DNA from: Multifurca ochricompacta | Lineage: Eukaryota > Basidiomycota > Agaricomycetes > Russulales > Russulaceae | DNA length: 64,000 nucleotides | Reading direction: 5' to 3' | Assembly (NCBI GenBank): GCA_022496185.1 | Contig: WTXG01000025.1 | Span: forward strand, 248,001-312,000 | Shown here: positions 24,393-37,215 of the stretch, piece after piece | How the letters are laid out: each line of letters opens with the position of its first letter | Numbering within the stretch: position 1 is the first letter of the stretch | Made by a program: the position numbers and the translations under genes | Notes under the pieces: model-generated | What the model saw: only the letters and a program-made list of their open reading frames with translations | Told to the model about the DNA's origin: nothing | Databases searched by the model: none

Positions 24393-24991
24393 TTCCCTGA
24401 TTCTGTTCCTAGCTAACAGGCGGCCTAACAACGGCGCTCATCGCGGATGTTGGGCTTATACAGCCACCCGCGAATCGTCATGGCCCACGAGCGCAACCCG
24501 TCAACAAACAAGTGATGGTATGCAACCCCAAAGGGTTCACGATTATTAGGCTCCTAGGTGTAACCTCCGTATACCATCGCCTACCTGATGGGGGAATAGG
24601 ATGGGTTGGTGGTTAAACAGTCAGCATGCGGAAAAGTAATCCTTGACTCATGATCTTTTGCCTGCCTGCCAACAACATTTCCTTACTGGTAACTGGTAAT
24701 GACGCGCATGTGGATTATTTACCCTCTTAATGTGTGCCAGCGTTCTCGGGCAAACTTTGAGCCCGACGTATTTCGCCCACAGCGGTGGTTGATGAGCACT
24801 GGAAGACGATGGGATCATTGTTGAAACACTGGACGCCTCGTTGCGATCTCTTGGTTTGCGCCTTTTTTTTTCCGCGCCCACGCGGAGGGGCACAACTCTT
24901 GACGTCGTAGAGCATATACAGGCACAATCCAGTTCATGACACATGTATGACACAACCCTCAAGGGTCACGCTGGGACTATGTTAGCAGGTT

Positions 24992-25007
24992 CCCCCCCCC
25001 CCCCCCC
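24992..25007. repeat. poly-C run (16 bases)
   Basis: Homopolymer of 16 C. The true length is doubtful given the run-length problems seen elsewhere in the window. Confidence 0.9.
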
Positions 25008-25623
25008 TACCCTGTTCTGCACCCACACTCTCTCAGCAGGCGAGTTCGTATGCAGGCATTTTAATTCGCCGTTTCTGGGTCTTGCCGACGTGAAGTTTCT
25101 GGATAGAATCGATATGGCAGGGCGCGCGCAGTGCCATCGATGCGAAGTAAATGCTGCCGTGATCTGTGTGCCTTCCTGATCATTCCTTCTCACACCACGG
25201 CCCGTTGGAATACAACCCGGAAATCAGGAACACCGGCAGGGTAGTTGCATTTCCAACCCTCTCCACAGCGGCCATACAAACATCCCGACGGGCGTCAAAT
25301 TGAACGGGATGATGCGCTCAGGCTGGTTTCGTTTTCGTTTTCGTATTGCCAGGCGCAAATTTAAATTTCTGGCTGGGGTCTAATATATTCCTATCCAGTA
25401 TGATGGAAAGCTGGCAGATGGAACTAGTCCTGACGACACATGGAAGACTGGTTCCTGCTATTCCACACGGAGTAGAATATTGCGCGCGGGTAATCCAAAT
25501 CCAAGTGCCTTCAAAAAATGTCTGCAGAATCTCCGTTGCCGACCCAATGCCGACCCCCTAGAAAGCAAGACAAGGGGAGAAACACTTTGCTATACGAATT
25601 GCAAATCTCCGAGGGGGTTTCAA

Positions 25624-27770
25624 TCACGTGTCCTGGCCATCCCAAACGTACCCCTGAAAGTCGTTTACCCACCAACTCACCTCACCGTGCTCTGCCTCGT
25701 CACGGCACACCACACCTTGAGCTTCTGCCTCGTCTACCATTTCTGCGACAAGGCCGACGGGCACATTCTCCTCCTGGGCGATGTCAAGCGTGGTGCGGGA
25801 GCCGGATATGAGCAACATCCCATGTAGTCGCGCCGCAAAGGCGGCCGGTGTGTAAGTGGGTGTGTGTAGCACGCGCAAGTTGCTTGAGTGGAATGTGCGC
25901 TCCGCAATTGCTGGGTGCGTGTATGCGGGCAAGTGAGGTAGCACCTGCAGAAATTGCGAGGGTGTTAGGAGGGCTAAGTGCATGTGGATATTTCAGCGCT
26001 TCCAATGCAGCGCGTAAACAGATGTACTTCATGGCTCACCAACTCCTCTCGCGCGATTCCAGCCGCCCCAGACCTCATCCAGGGGGATGATGCCACGGTT
26101 GCGCATCATCCCGATCCCATTCTTGCCACCAGTACCTTGCAACACCCCGGCGAGCTCGCGTGCAAGTTGCTCGTACCATCGCTTCTCATCGTGTGCCATG
26201 TCAAGAGTGACAGGTACATCCGTCATTTGAAGACCAAGTTGTACCAGCGATGAGCGAATGAACGTCGCAGTGTCCGGTTCCGTTCCCCCGGACGATGCGT
26301 TGAGTCCAGCCACTACCGTCAACCGCTCGTTCAGCTCCCCCGCAAGGCGCACCATCTCGCGTGCTTTGACCATCAGTGCGTCGAGGTCCTTTAGCGCATC
26401 GTTCATATCGAGTTGTGCAGATTGCGCAGATGTTTCCACTCCTCGCACGAGACCATCTAAGAACGCCCATTTTCAGCCTCAAGAGAGAAACCAGGGGGGA
26501 GGGGGGGGGAAGGTTGATGAATTTCGTACCAATCCCAAAGCGTTCCACGTTGGTTGAAGTGGTTCGCTGGCCAATCGTTTTTGCCTGAGCCACAAAAATC
26601 AGTGTGTGTTACATCATCGTCTCTAGGCGCACACACGCGCACCTGCCAAGCCTTTCCCAGGAGACTACGCTTGAGGACAGCGTACAGTGCCTTGTCACCG
26701 CCTCTGCGGAAGCTCAACCGTAACATTGAATTCTCGTCGCCTGCTCCTTCGGGGATTGGGGTTCCTGGGCGCGATGAGGGGGCCGACTTCATTGGTAGAG
26801 CGGCGTGAGTAAGTGCTGTCCCGCAGATCTCGCATTCTGTTAGCGCTGGATGGTTCAAGAAAGTGCACGCGGGGCATGCAACCTCTTTTAGCCGACCAGC
26901 GGAGGGGGCAGGAGGTGAAGAGGACAGAAGGTGTGCTGAGGACGGTGGCGCCGAAACGGCGCGTGGTGGTATTGGCGCAGCCGAATGTGCCTTGGAACGC
27001 GGGACACCACAGAGAGCGCATTTGGCACCAGACGGGCTTGAACCTGGTGGGTTGCGGAAGTCGCACACCTCGCACAGCCAGCTTTCGCTGGTTTCGTCAC
27101 TATCCATTATCTCAGACGTCTCTTGTGTCAAGTATATTGTGACCTTGGGTGACGAAGTAAAAAGGCCGGCATAATATTGGGTCCTGACAATGCTGGAAAG
27201 ATCGAGAGCGAAGGATCGTGAGTGAGGCTTGGTAGTATCGATATAGAATAATCGATGAGTGGTCACGTATACTGTGCCGTTCTGATGATTAATAGACTTC
27301 TGTACACTAGGATATCAGTCAGGATGTGGGAGGAGGAATAGAGGAAGTGAGAGAAAGAAAAACGCAGGGACAGAATAAAAGTAATCTACGCTACAGAACG
27401 CAAATCTAAGCTACAGAACGCCAATGAAGGCCCAGACAAAATCCCCGGCCCCCATGCCAAGCAAGCCACGTCAGAACAAAGTGCAAGTTGAAGAAAGGGG
27501 ATTTTCAGGGGGTCAGGGGATGTTTGTCTCCGTCCGTTCGTAGGACTAACAAGAACAAGACTCTTAAAACCACACCACGGTGCTCTGAGAAGCGTTAAAT
27601 CGCACCCCACGGATGCTCTTATATAATTCCCAGCCCAGAAGTTGAAAATAGCCATACCCATCGTATATACCAACACCATCTTGGCTAGCGTAGCTATCTT
27701 CATCACCATAAAGCAAGGCGGAGATAGGAATGGTGCCATCGACGGATCTTGTGTATCTTTGCAATGTCAT
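25624..27770 (-). CDS. VPS36: vacuolar protein sorting protein Vps36 (ESCRT-II)
   Basis: The ESCRT-II subunit that binds ubiquitin and phosphoinositides on endosomes to sort membrane proteins into multivesicular bodies. Exon 1 (27770-27658) gives MTLQRYTRSVDGTIPISALL and ASQDGVGIYDG. After a long intron (27657-27307), exon 2 continues VQKSINHQNGTVYVTTHRLF, the start of the GLUE/PH domain. Two NZF zinc fingers are inserted in this domain, as in yeast Vps36: WLCEVCDFRNPP...CALCG and CPACTFLNHP...CEICG. GLUE resumes at LSFRRGGDKALYAVLKRSLL. Then come VERFGIDGLVRGVETSAQSA, a helical part (LKDLDALMVKAREMVRLAGE), NRGIIPLDEVWGGWN and the winged-helix C-terminus (LDIAQEENVPVGLVAEMVDE, ending GYVWDGQDT). 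The exons join in phase with no break seen. Confidence 0.93.
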
Positions 27771-28575
27771 AGCGTGGAAACTGTGCAGCTTGAGAAGGCG
27801 CTCTTTGGGAAAAAAAACGGACTCGGATAGATGATGAGATCAATGACGATGGAATGGACCGTCTTATATTTTTATCATCGGGGCGGCTTTTTGAGAATGA
27901 CCGAGGGCCGGTGACACTGAGGGCTTCGACCTTTCCCACTACTCTACTATCAGGTACTCTTCTCTTTCTCTAGACAGAGACAGAGGCTCTAACATTGTTA
28001 ATTTCCCCTAATGATGGTGGTAGTGAGGAAAAAAAACACTTTCAGCAGCAGAAACTTTAGAACCTGGGCTGTGCTGAACCTCCCACTCCCACACTCACAT
28101 CGGCCTGAGACTGCCAACACACTCCCACAGTCCCGCAGCAACTACAGAGCTTACTTGGTCATAAATAACTTAATACCTGAACCATGGAACCACAGCAGCG
28201 GGGTGAGAATGATATCAAACCTGGCCTCCCTTGTGACCTCTCATAGCAGGTGCCTGCAATTCTCACCGACGCTTCTGCGTGAATACATCTCATCCGGCTT
28301 TCTCAGTCCGTGTGTTTCTCTCCTTCATGAGACTCATTTGAAGTGGCGTACTTTAAAGTATCTCTATAATTGTCCCCACCCCGTCCTTTCTCCTCCCCTC
28401 CTTCGGTGGTCCGATCGCACTAACAAGCCGTAGTCTGGCTTTCGGTCACGCACGCTTCCTGGTGATTTCGTCAAGATGTGGTGAGTATACTTGTAGTCGT
28501 GCATTTGGCTGCCTTCACCCTGACCAGGTTTGAATCAGTAGATCCACCATCTTTGCAGTATTTTTTCTCCTAGCC
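27771..28575. other. divergent intergenic region, VPS36 and membrane protein gene
   Basis: About 800 bases between two gene starts, so it holds both promoters. I see no further gene. A possible untranslated exon with a GTGAGT donor lies near 28480. Confidence 0.4.
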
Positions 28576-30107
28576 ATGTCTTTCTACGACCACCCGCAGT
28601 TTGTTCAGGCACGGCAGGTGAACGTTACTGTGGACGATACCGACCCCTTGATTGTCTACCAACCAGCCACTTCATGGTTCTTTAATGGGAACACATCAGG
28701 TTGTGCTGTTTGCCTGACCCCACCTTCTCCAGCGATTGCCTATAAGAGGACCTGGCACCACGGTCTTCATGTCATCCCGACAGTGGATATGGATGACCTC
28801 AAGGAGGTTGGTGGGAGAAAAAAGAGAAATAGTGCATCTTCAACGAAGAAAAGGGATAACGATCTGAGGAAAGAAAGACGCGGCACACATAACAGCACTC
28901 ACGACCCTACTAATGATGCGACGGCCTCACCCTTTGTGACAAATAAGTTCGACGTGGACGACGCCGGTTTCGTGGATCTTCCTGTATCAGTTCAATTCAA
29001 TTTCACTGGTCGGTTTCGCTTTCCCTCAACAACCGTGCCTTACTGTTTTCCTAGGCTCCGCGGTCTACCTTTATTGTGTTCTCCCGTTAGGGGTTCCACC
29101 CAATACTAACAGCACACCGACGCTCATGAATCTTACTTTTACTCTGGATGACGAGACCGCGGGCACCTTTCTCCATGACGGGTCGGCAAATACTGGTGGT
29201 TTCCAGTCCAATTTTCTCGTTTTCTCACAAGGGGGACTACTGGATTCGGCGCACAGTCTTCGGGTCCACCTTGGACCAAATTCGGTTTTTTTGTTGGATT
29301 ATTATGTGTTTAGTCGGACAGATGGTTTAAGCCCTGGCTCATCCGCTGCGCTAACAACAGCGATTGCACCTGCACCTACTCGGGCGTCCATCACAGAGTG
29401 GGTCGTGTCCACACTTTCTTTGAGACTTTTTACTTATAAGCATGCCTTCCATTGTTACGATACTGCTGGTGTCTTGGCTTATCTATCGAATTAGCACTGA
29501 TTCAAAAAAGCATGATACAGCAACCTTCGCCGGCGCAGTGGGAGGATCCGTTGGCGTGCTCGCAATTATTTCTGCTTGTCTTGCGTTTAGTATCTATCGC
29601 CGTCGCCGACTCTCCGCACAGCGACAGTTGGGGGACCGGGAGCATCAGTTCGATGCTCAGTCTTTCCATACCCACACCTCTGAGGATTCGCCTTCCATGC
29701 ATGGCCCAGCGCCATTCATCCCGAGATACTTCCCAGGAACCATACCCGCTGCCCCCCCGCCCTATTTTGGTTCTGTAGAGGGTTCATCGGTTCCAACAAC
29801 GCTGAATACGTCATCTGAAGTATCGTACCACTTTATACCACCTCCTGTCCCATCTGCACACCACGCATCCCCAGAGGCAGCGCTCTCTGCTATGCATGGC
29901 GCGGAACTTTTAGATGTACCCCCTCCATTCTCTGTCGCTATTTCGTCTTCAGAACCGCCAGTCCTGTCTAATGCTATGCGTCGGACGTTACCACGAATAC
30001 CTCCTCCAATTTTCATAGACGATGCGGAACTAGTGCCGCCTGGGATCCCTAACCTCCCAGCAGCAGCAACAGCCGCCCCTCCCCTGCCACTCCCACTACG
30101 GTCTTAA
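28576..30107 (+). CDS. basidiomycete single-pass membrane glycoprotein, unknown function
   Basis: Three exons (28576-29008, 29055-29397, 29495-30107) join in phase to about 463 residues. The outer part matches a family common in Agaricomycetes: NVTVDDTDPLIVYQPATSW near the start, VSVQFNFTGSAVYLYCVLP across intron 1, then NLTFTLDDETAGTFLH and a beta-sandwich-like stretch ending SVFLLDYYVFSRTD. A Ser/Thr-containing stalk follows. One membrane helix (AGAVGGSVGVLAIISACLAF) ends in IYRRRR. The inner tail is Pro-rich with many PPP motifs. The family has no assigned role; a surface sensor or adhesion part would be a guess. There is a basic Asn/Lys/Arg-rich insert (GGRKKRNSASSTKKRD) in the outer part. 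No signal peptide is obvious at this start, so an upstream first exon is possible. Confidence 0.75.
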
Positions 30108-33100
30108 TATAGCAACCTACCCAATAGAAATTCGGCAACATCGCTCTCCTTACATCCCGACTCAGAATCACGGACATTATATTCAGAAAACTAGTAGTGG
30201 CAGTGAAGTAGGAGTTCGTTTGTCACAGATGGCAAGCGGCCACGGCTCCGGTCCCGATGTATGACGCTCGTCTGCATATGGTTTGGTCTTCGCTCAGAGC
30301 GCGCAGCTCGGCTTGTTCAGGGGGCTTCAATGCCATCACATACCACTTCAACCTAATGACTAGTCTCAGAAATGCTTTTATGACCGGATTCCCATCATTT
30401 TCTTGTTCGCTCACCTTCCGTCCACTAGACCTTGCTTTCAAATCGGACCTCCACACCTACTAATTTCCCCCGATCTACGAAGTCATGTTGTATAGAACGA
30501 ACAGGAATATGTACCATTACTCCGGGAGGGTGACGTGCGAAGTGTGTATTATTCGACGCCACAACTATAGACATGTGCAATTGGTGCACATGGTCGTGGG
30601 GTGCGCCGTCCTCAACCGGCATTCCTGATTCGTGCACGGCGTATTGTATTGGGCGGCGCCTCTGCCCTCACGTGGGAGAACCACCAACGTGGGCCCCTGG
30701 ACCTCGCCCCTTGCGCCTCAGCGGTACGCGCATCCTCGGGGCTGCCCCGAGAGTGCTATTTTATCGATATGGTAGATGCCTATAGGTGGGGCACCGTCCC
30801 ATAGCATGCATCCCAGCCTAAACAACGCCATACAAACATTGTACGAGCCTCGATCAGCAAGGAACAGTACGGCATCGATGGCTCACATCTCCAGCTTCTC
30901 GAGAATGGTCTTTCAGGAGGCCGACCCACAGGGTACCAGCGTGACGAGCTGGGAATTAGTAGCAGTCCGACATAGGGGGCAGATCCGTCAGAACGGGACA
31001 GCAGAATAGTAGGTGGGACAGGGACCACCCTGGTCTCTTAAACGTCGCACGCGTGCCGTACCAGTGTAATGGGAACGAGATTGCGGGTGTGTTACTTTGG
31101 CCGGGAAAGCCATAAGTTTTTGAGCACTACTGAACATTGAGAATGCACCCGTCGTACCGTCCTTTCCCCGCACTTCCCTCCTGTGCCTTGTGAGTGTGAG
31201 ACCCAGGACAGAAAATAGGAGTTGGAGTCATTGTTCAAGGGAGATCCCGTCGCCGCTGCATTGGACGCGCGGGATATTGGGGAGTGGCCCACTTGCACCC
31301 CGCGAAGGCTGCGCCCTACGTTTGATGCCCGTTTTCCGAGCCCTCACCCAACAGGTCCCTCAGAGACCGGTCGATATAATTAATATCTCTATCACTTGAC
31401 CACCGCAAAGACCCCACCCACATAGTTTGCCGTGAGGTTGATAAGTCATGTGGATGAACTTACAAGTAAAGAGCCATTGGGATTACAAGGCAGACAGGCA
31501 AGGCTTCGATTCATGATTCAGCCCCTGCAAAGTACAGATAATACACGGACGGAAAAGGTGTGGGTGTGGGTGTGGGTGTGGGTACGGGAAGCTATAAGAT
31601 ATGAGGGAGGTGAACGTGAACGTGAACACGGGATCATGTTTCAGTCACTGAAAGTGGTGTCATAAGCACAATGGGGATTGCCGGGACTACAGGACTTGTT
31701 GATAATTAACTTAATTGAACCTTGAACCTTTGAACGAGGCAATCCATCTCGAAAGGAGATATCAATCAAGTGCTTCGGTTAGGTCCAGATAGGCTTAGAT
31801 TGCGGGAATTTCCCTTTCATTAGAATCAGTACGATGATAAGATCAAAGAGGACGCCGAGCCGCGGAACTGCATCACTTCGAACGCAGCCACAGGAATATA
31901 GAGTCTAGAGTCTAGAAGTCAAAGGATACCGCCATGAGCGGTCATGAGAATGGTCGCTTACCCGGAGCCTCGCCCATTTTGATGATCAACTCATCACTTC
32001 CTCTGAGATTAGCGGCAAACGACGCCTTTTTTCTTTTCTTTTCTCTTTTTTCTTTTTTTGTTTCCGTCTGACCACGCCCTTGGAGAACATGGCTTCGGCA
32101 AGGCAGTCGAATGCAGATGGTGCACCTTCCCGCACTGCTTGGCGGATTAGCCTGTTGCTTTTGAGTCGTAGAGTAATATTTGACCATTGGGCGGATGCAT
32201 TGGAGCAAGAGGTCGTTGCGCATCTGCATACAGTCAGAAAATGGTGTTCTGGCTGGTCGGGTACTCGGTTTTTCGCGCGACCTGAGCCTTGATGATCGTT
32301 TTTCTACCAGTACTTCATCCCGACATGAAAGAGCAAGCGGCGTGTTGAAGAAGGGAGTCCCCACCTCGGAACTGCATGCGCAATCTGTTAAATGGGAATA
32401 ATACCGTGGGACGACCATCCCACAACCTCATAAGCGAAGTTTGATTGTAACTGCATTGGAGGCGGAAAATCGCTTGCACGATAGCTTGTGTTCCTTTGAG
32501 TCACTCTCCTGGATGTGCCGTTGACTGCGAGCCGCACGGTGACTTTGAGCCAGATAGCTTAACGCACTTGAGCAACTCGGACAAGCAGTACCTTTCCGCA
32601 CGACACACACCCTTTTTTCTTTCCAAATAACTGCCCCCTATGGCATGACCTATTCACGTCTGGCGTGTCGAGATCAGCGTGGCCCCTCACGAGCACGTCG
32701 ACGATGCTAGAGGGAGCAAACATTATATCTCTAAAGATCGGAGTCATTACAGAGACGTTAGGGTGATTAATGTTCGCGCCATACAGAATCAGTATGCGTG
32801 TGCGAGATCCGGGTTATCTTGAGGGGTCATAATGCCATGACCCAAAGCCGTGTACGTGTGTATATGACGTGGTATAAGGCTCACCGTGTGACTGAAGGGG
32901 TCGGATGTCTATACCAAGAAGCACCGACATATGTTACTGCACTCGCGTTATAAATCGAATTTTAAAAAAAAAGAATAGCACCGATACTCCTGGCTTCCGG
33001 ACACGACCACGGTTGCACACCAAACCAGAAAACTATTTTAATACTAGCCAATGGAGGGGATTTCCCAATCTCTATAGGCTAGGCGAGCAGATTCAAGGCC

Positions 33101-35006
33101 AAAGAGGTCAAAAGAAAGGCGTATCTCCTTGACCCCTTTGAAATCCTCTACGTAGTTAGAACCCGTTGAGCAAGCCCGAACGGGTATAAAGCGGGGGTGA
33201 TTGGAAAGATGTCGCCCCAAGTCGATCATAAGGTCGTGAAGAAGAAGTAAATGTAGAACCCACCTGAGGAGGTTCTGACCTCCCGCTTCCGCGATCAAGG
33301 CGGACTTGCATGGTGTGCAAAAAAGATTTCAACCACATCGGAACGCCAGGGTGGTGGTTCCAAATGTTTAACGTTAGGTTGTCATCATGCAAGCTCGGAA
33401 GCGTGGGACAGACGGGGTAATGCGAATACAAGAGGCGCTAGAAGACACACGATGATGTAAGGCCACAAGGTGAGGCGTGGATGAGTACCACATGCATGAG
33501 CGCCGCTTTGGTCGGACAAAAGTGAATCATTTCAAGGCGACATGGTGAAAAGCGATACGGTACCCGAGGTAGCCACGTCAAGGCGTAAAAGAAGGATGTC
33601 AGAGTGTGCGAGCGTAGGGGCTGCGCCCATGACGCTCCGCATGAAGCCCGGTCGTGATCCGGGGTTCACCGTTCAAGGCCAAGCGAAGAGCGATACCACC
33701 TTCTCCTTGCGCTTGCTGTCTTTGAGTTACCCGCGACGCCCAGTCGCGGTATAGTTCGAGTTGCATGGTGCCCTTCCTTCCGGTTTGCCTCGTGCTCGTG
33801 TGCTAGTGAACCAATCATATCCTTTTGGGGCCTAATGTGTTCCGGTCAATGGAAAGCCCCATAACAACTTCTAGAAAGGCACCTGACATAGGGTGATGGC
33901 ATTCACTCAGAGAGCAGCATGATGACCCGCAAGTACAATGCTCAGTGTCGAATACCTCGTTTTTTTTTTGTGAATGTTGTGGCCAGAATTTGGCATTTCA
34001 TTTCATCAAACCGCTTTACGCCCACTCCACAGTGTTATCGAAATACATCTCCGCATTTGAAAGTCGTGAGGGGTTGTGTTTCGGGGGTGATTTCTGCTCT
34101 ACTTGGAGGTCATGATGATGAGGAAAGCAGCATTTGTGTGGGCAGTTCCTGATGCCATGAGCCGTAGACAAAACCCAAATAGTTCCGGGTAACCCGGCAA
34201 CGCAGTTGCGTCCACCACATGAAATTCTTTTGGCTTCACCCACGGAGCCCACGGGCCATAATTATAACCGCCGTGTTCAGCGCCGACTTTATTCCCCTTT
34301 GATACAGGTGATAATCATCAAGAAGCCAGCTGTGGATCCCGGCGACCGACCTGGAGTGTCCTGTGATCCCACCGTTAGCAACTGTCAGTGCGTGGCTCTG
34401 CGAGCTGAAGCACTCACCCAGTAAATGAAATTTCAAACTCACACTACGTACGTCCAAAGTCCAAATCATTTTGCGGCCGCGGCCGAGTTCCAGTTATGCT
34501 TTATGCTTACGCTTACGCTTACTGATTCCGAATGTTCACAACGACATTTCGACTACGACTAATCGATCACCTAATATTTTGATGATTCCCTTCGATGATT
34601 GGTTACTGGAACTTTCCGCATATCAAGGCCAGATTGTTCTGCCCGATTCTGATTCCAGTGGCCGATGGATGAATGGAGGAGAAAAATGGCCCCAGAAAGC
34701 ATAACTCAGAATTGCCGTAACACGTTGCATACACCACATGCGGGAGGACGCCCGTACGTTATGGATATTATGGAAGTCTGGAAGTTATATGACAACCCCA
34801 CATTAGGTTTAAGTTATGGTTGCTACTTGGACTGGTAATTTCCAAGAACTTCCCCATAGCCCATGGACTCGGGGTTCTCACTTCCCAAGCCTTACTTATA
34901 CCTCTTAGCCCAAGCACCCAGGAAACGCGCACTGAGCGTCTAGACGCACCCCCCTTCCTTTCTACCTTTGCAGGAGAGATAGCCGACTGTGCTGGTTGGA
35001 CTCGAC
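30108..35006. other. 4.9 kb gene-poor stretch
   Basis: No gene is supported. Open frames of 60-160 codons occur (for example 31942-32418 minus, partly encoded by a T-rich tract that yields a Lys/Glu run), but none has a recognisable domain or clean exon joins. A short GTGGGT repeat lies at about 31557-31583. The right end is the promoter side of the gene at 35007. Confidence 0.45.
31557..31583 (+). repeat. GTGGGT tandem repeat
   Basis: About four and a half copies of a 6-base G-rich unit, followed about 30 bases later by GAACGT repeats. Confidence 0.7.
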
Positions 35007-36812
35007 ATGGTCAACTTCCATGATCCCGATGTGATTCGTGCCGACTTTGGTAAGTTTCGATGGTCTCCAAATCGTCCACGTACTAATTCTAGGAAAAGTT
35101 TCTTTTGTGAATTTCATGCATTGCTTGGATGGTATTTTCCTGTAAGTGACAAAACTTGCCCTAATTGACCAGAAATGAATCTGTCCAGCTGGGATTTCGT
35201 CACAACCATTGGTTTTGAATGGCAGTTCATATCTGGCAAGAGGAAATATCGATGGACACTGTTGGTACGTCTAGAACCTTTTCACGTTACGAGGTCGTGA
35301 TGGTATGCGTAGTTGTATTCATTCAGTCGCATTGGGGCTCTGGGTAACGCAATCTGCAACCTCGTGGGTTTCAATGTCCGCCATGCGATTAACTGCCAGG
35401 TAATATTCGCATTTTACCAACTCTGCTATCCGCTGATTTTATTTAGGCATGGATCACCTGTAATCTCGTACGTTCGCTGGATTACCTTCCACGGACATCG
35501 TTCATTCGACTTGTATCCCTAGATACTTGCCTACACATCTTTTGGCTGTGCATCATTACTGATCGCTCTCAGAGTGTAAGTCTCTCCTTGATCTCATTAT
35601 TTGCACTCCAGTGACTCAGAGAGATCAGAATCGCCATCTGGAGTCACAGCCGCTTGGTCAGGGCATTGACGATGGGAATGTGGCTAACCAATGTGGGGTT
35701 TCTCTTTTACGGTGAGTGTCGCGGACGATCCTAGGTTTTTTGAATAGTACGTCCTTATGGTTGATAACCTGATTAGGAGTCATAACTGTGAGCTCCTGGC
35801 TGCATTTTACTTCTGCGTAACTTAAGGTCTGCCATCGGTCAATGTAGACTCGCTCCGCGTGGTCTGAAGCTTCAGGAGGGTGCCTCCTTGAGAACACGTT
35901 TCAGAGTCGGGATAATATTACGGTGACCGTGGGAACCGACTTTGCACAACTGATCCTGATGTTGGTTGGCCTCTTGCGCTCTCGCCAAACGAAGTACGGT
36001 ATGTTCCGACACTTGTACATGCAGGTGAGTGGTGGGTTGTTCTGTCTCGGGAGTCTCAGAGTTAAATATTGACTAGGGCTTGATATGGCTTGCTGCCGCG
36101 ACGCTGGGAGAGCTTCCCTCTGCGGTAGGTTTACAACTGTTAAACAATGGCCGAGCTGACCACTTGTGACCAAACCCCTGTCAGGTCTTCATCAATCTGA
36201 ATCTCAATGGTAAGAAGGTTGTCTCACAGCACGGTACACCGTGGTCTAATCGAGTCTTTCAACTCTGGCCTTCAGATCCATGGAATCTAGTGCGTAGCCA
36301 AACTCGAATAGTGTTGCTTTTAGCGTTCACACATCGCAAACAGATGTTTCAAAACCTTGCGCGTATGTGACCACTCCCGAACAAACGGAGCTACTGATTT
36401 ACTGTTGATCGTCATGCTCCAGTCTTCACCATGTACGTGTCACCAATGGAATCTCGCGAGCGCACTGACGTCTAGTTCCAGGCAAATCTGTGCAACCCGC
36501 ATGTATCGCGACCTTGCCAACTACAACATGGATGTGTATGGCACTGCCGTATGAAAACCATAGTCGCGTGCTGAAAGCACTCTCACTAGACATCAATACT
36601 CCCTTGGCCCGAGTGCTATGAGTGATTTGCAGTTCCAGACGCAGCCACGGTTAAGAACTGCCACCAACACAATTCCTAGCAATCGCATCAACACTACCAT
36701 GGGCAGCACTGAAAATTGGGAACTCAGTCTGGCTGAGAAATCGACGGCTATTGATGACGAAGAAGCGCAGTCGCACAAGGTATCAAAGCTGTTCACTCGC
36801 GATGCTCCATGA
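35007..36812 (+). CDS. basidiomycete multi-pass membrane protein, unknown function
   Basis: Small exons with short introns encode a protein of a large Agaricomycete family with several membrane helices and no known role. Exon 1 (35007-35049) starts MVNFHDPDVIRADF; exon 2 (35093-35141) gives KVSFVNFMHCLDGIF; exon 3 (35189-35264) gives the family signature LWDFVTTIGFEWQFISGKRK then YRWTLL. Next are YSFSRIGALGNAICNLVG and NVRHAINCQ. Further hydrophobic exons follow to about 36100, and then ICATRMYRDLANYNMDVYG, a typical segment after the last helix. The hydrophilic tail starts near MSDLQFQTQPRLRT and ends FTRDAP at 36812. The join near 36550-36600 does not fit in phase, so either a base is missing or the last exon is placed wrongly. 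The gene faces the GMC gene, 400 bases away. Confidence 0.65.
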
Positions 36813-37215
36813 CAGATACACCGGATATTATTTATGTGGCATGTGAACCATTTGATGGCTCACACCTGCGTCACCGCGATTTGAGTGGGGATTCGCAGGT
36901 TTGAACCCCATTAAGCCCCACGTCGTAACGCTGGTCGCATTGTATGTACACATGGGTTCCATTATATATTATTGAAATCAGAAAGATACCAGGTTCCGTT
37001 TTTTTCCCATTTTATTCGGATTCGGTTATGCAGGCTTAATGAAATCACATGCCTGAAGGAGGCGATTAAGCTCATAGGATCGACTTTCGGATGTGTGACC
37101 ACGCTATCCTGTATCTTTTGCCCTCATGGTGACCTTTTTTTGTGTGTACAGGGTACGCAAACTTCCCGTCACTGAATCAGACGAGAGCCCCAAATAAAAC
37201 CCCTCGTGGGGGATT

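Larger units (their letters stand above)
23223..25623. other. intergenic DNA between convergent STE12 and VPS36
   Basis: About 2.4 kb without a supported gene, holding the 3' flanks of both neighbours. It includes two poly-C runs and pyrimidine-rich DNA near 23520-23660. Confidence 0.5.

Noticed and set aside
31942..32418. 158-codon minus-strand frame
   Set aside because: Its Lys/Glu-rich part comes from a T-rich low-complexity tract, no domain is seen, and neighbouring frames do not join by introns.
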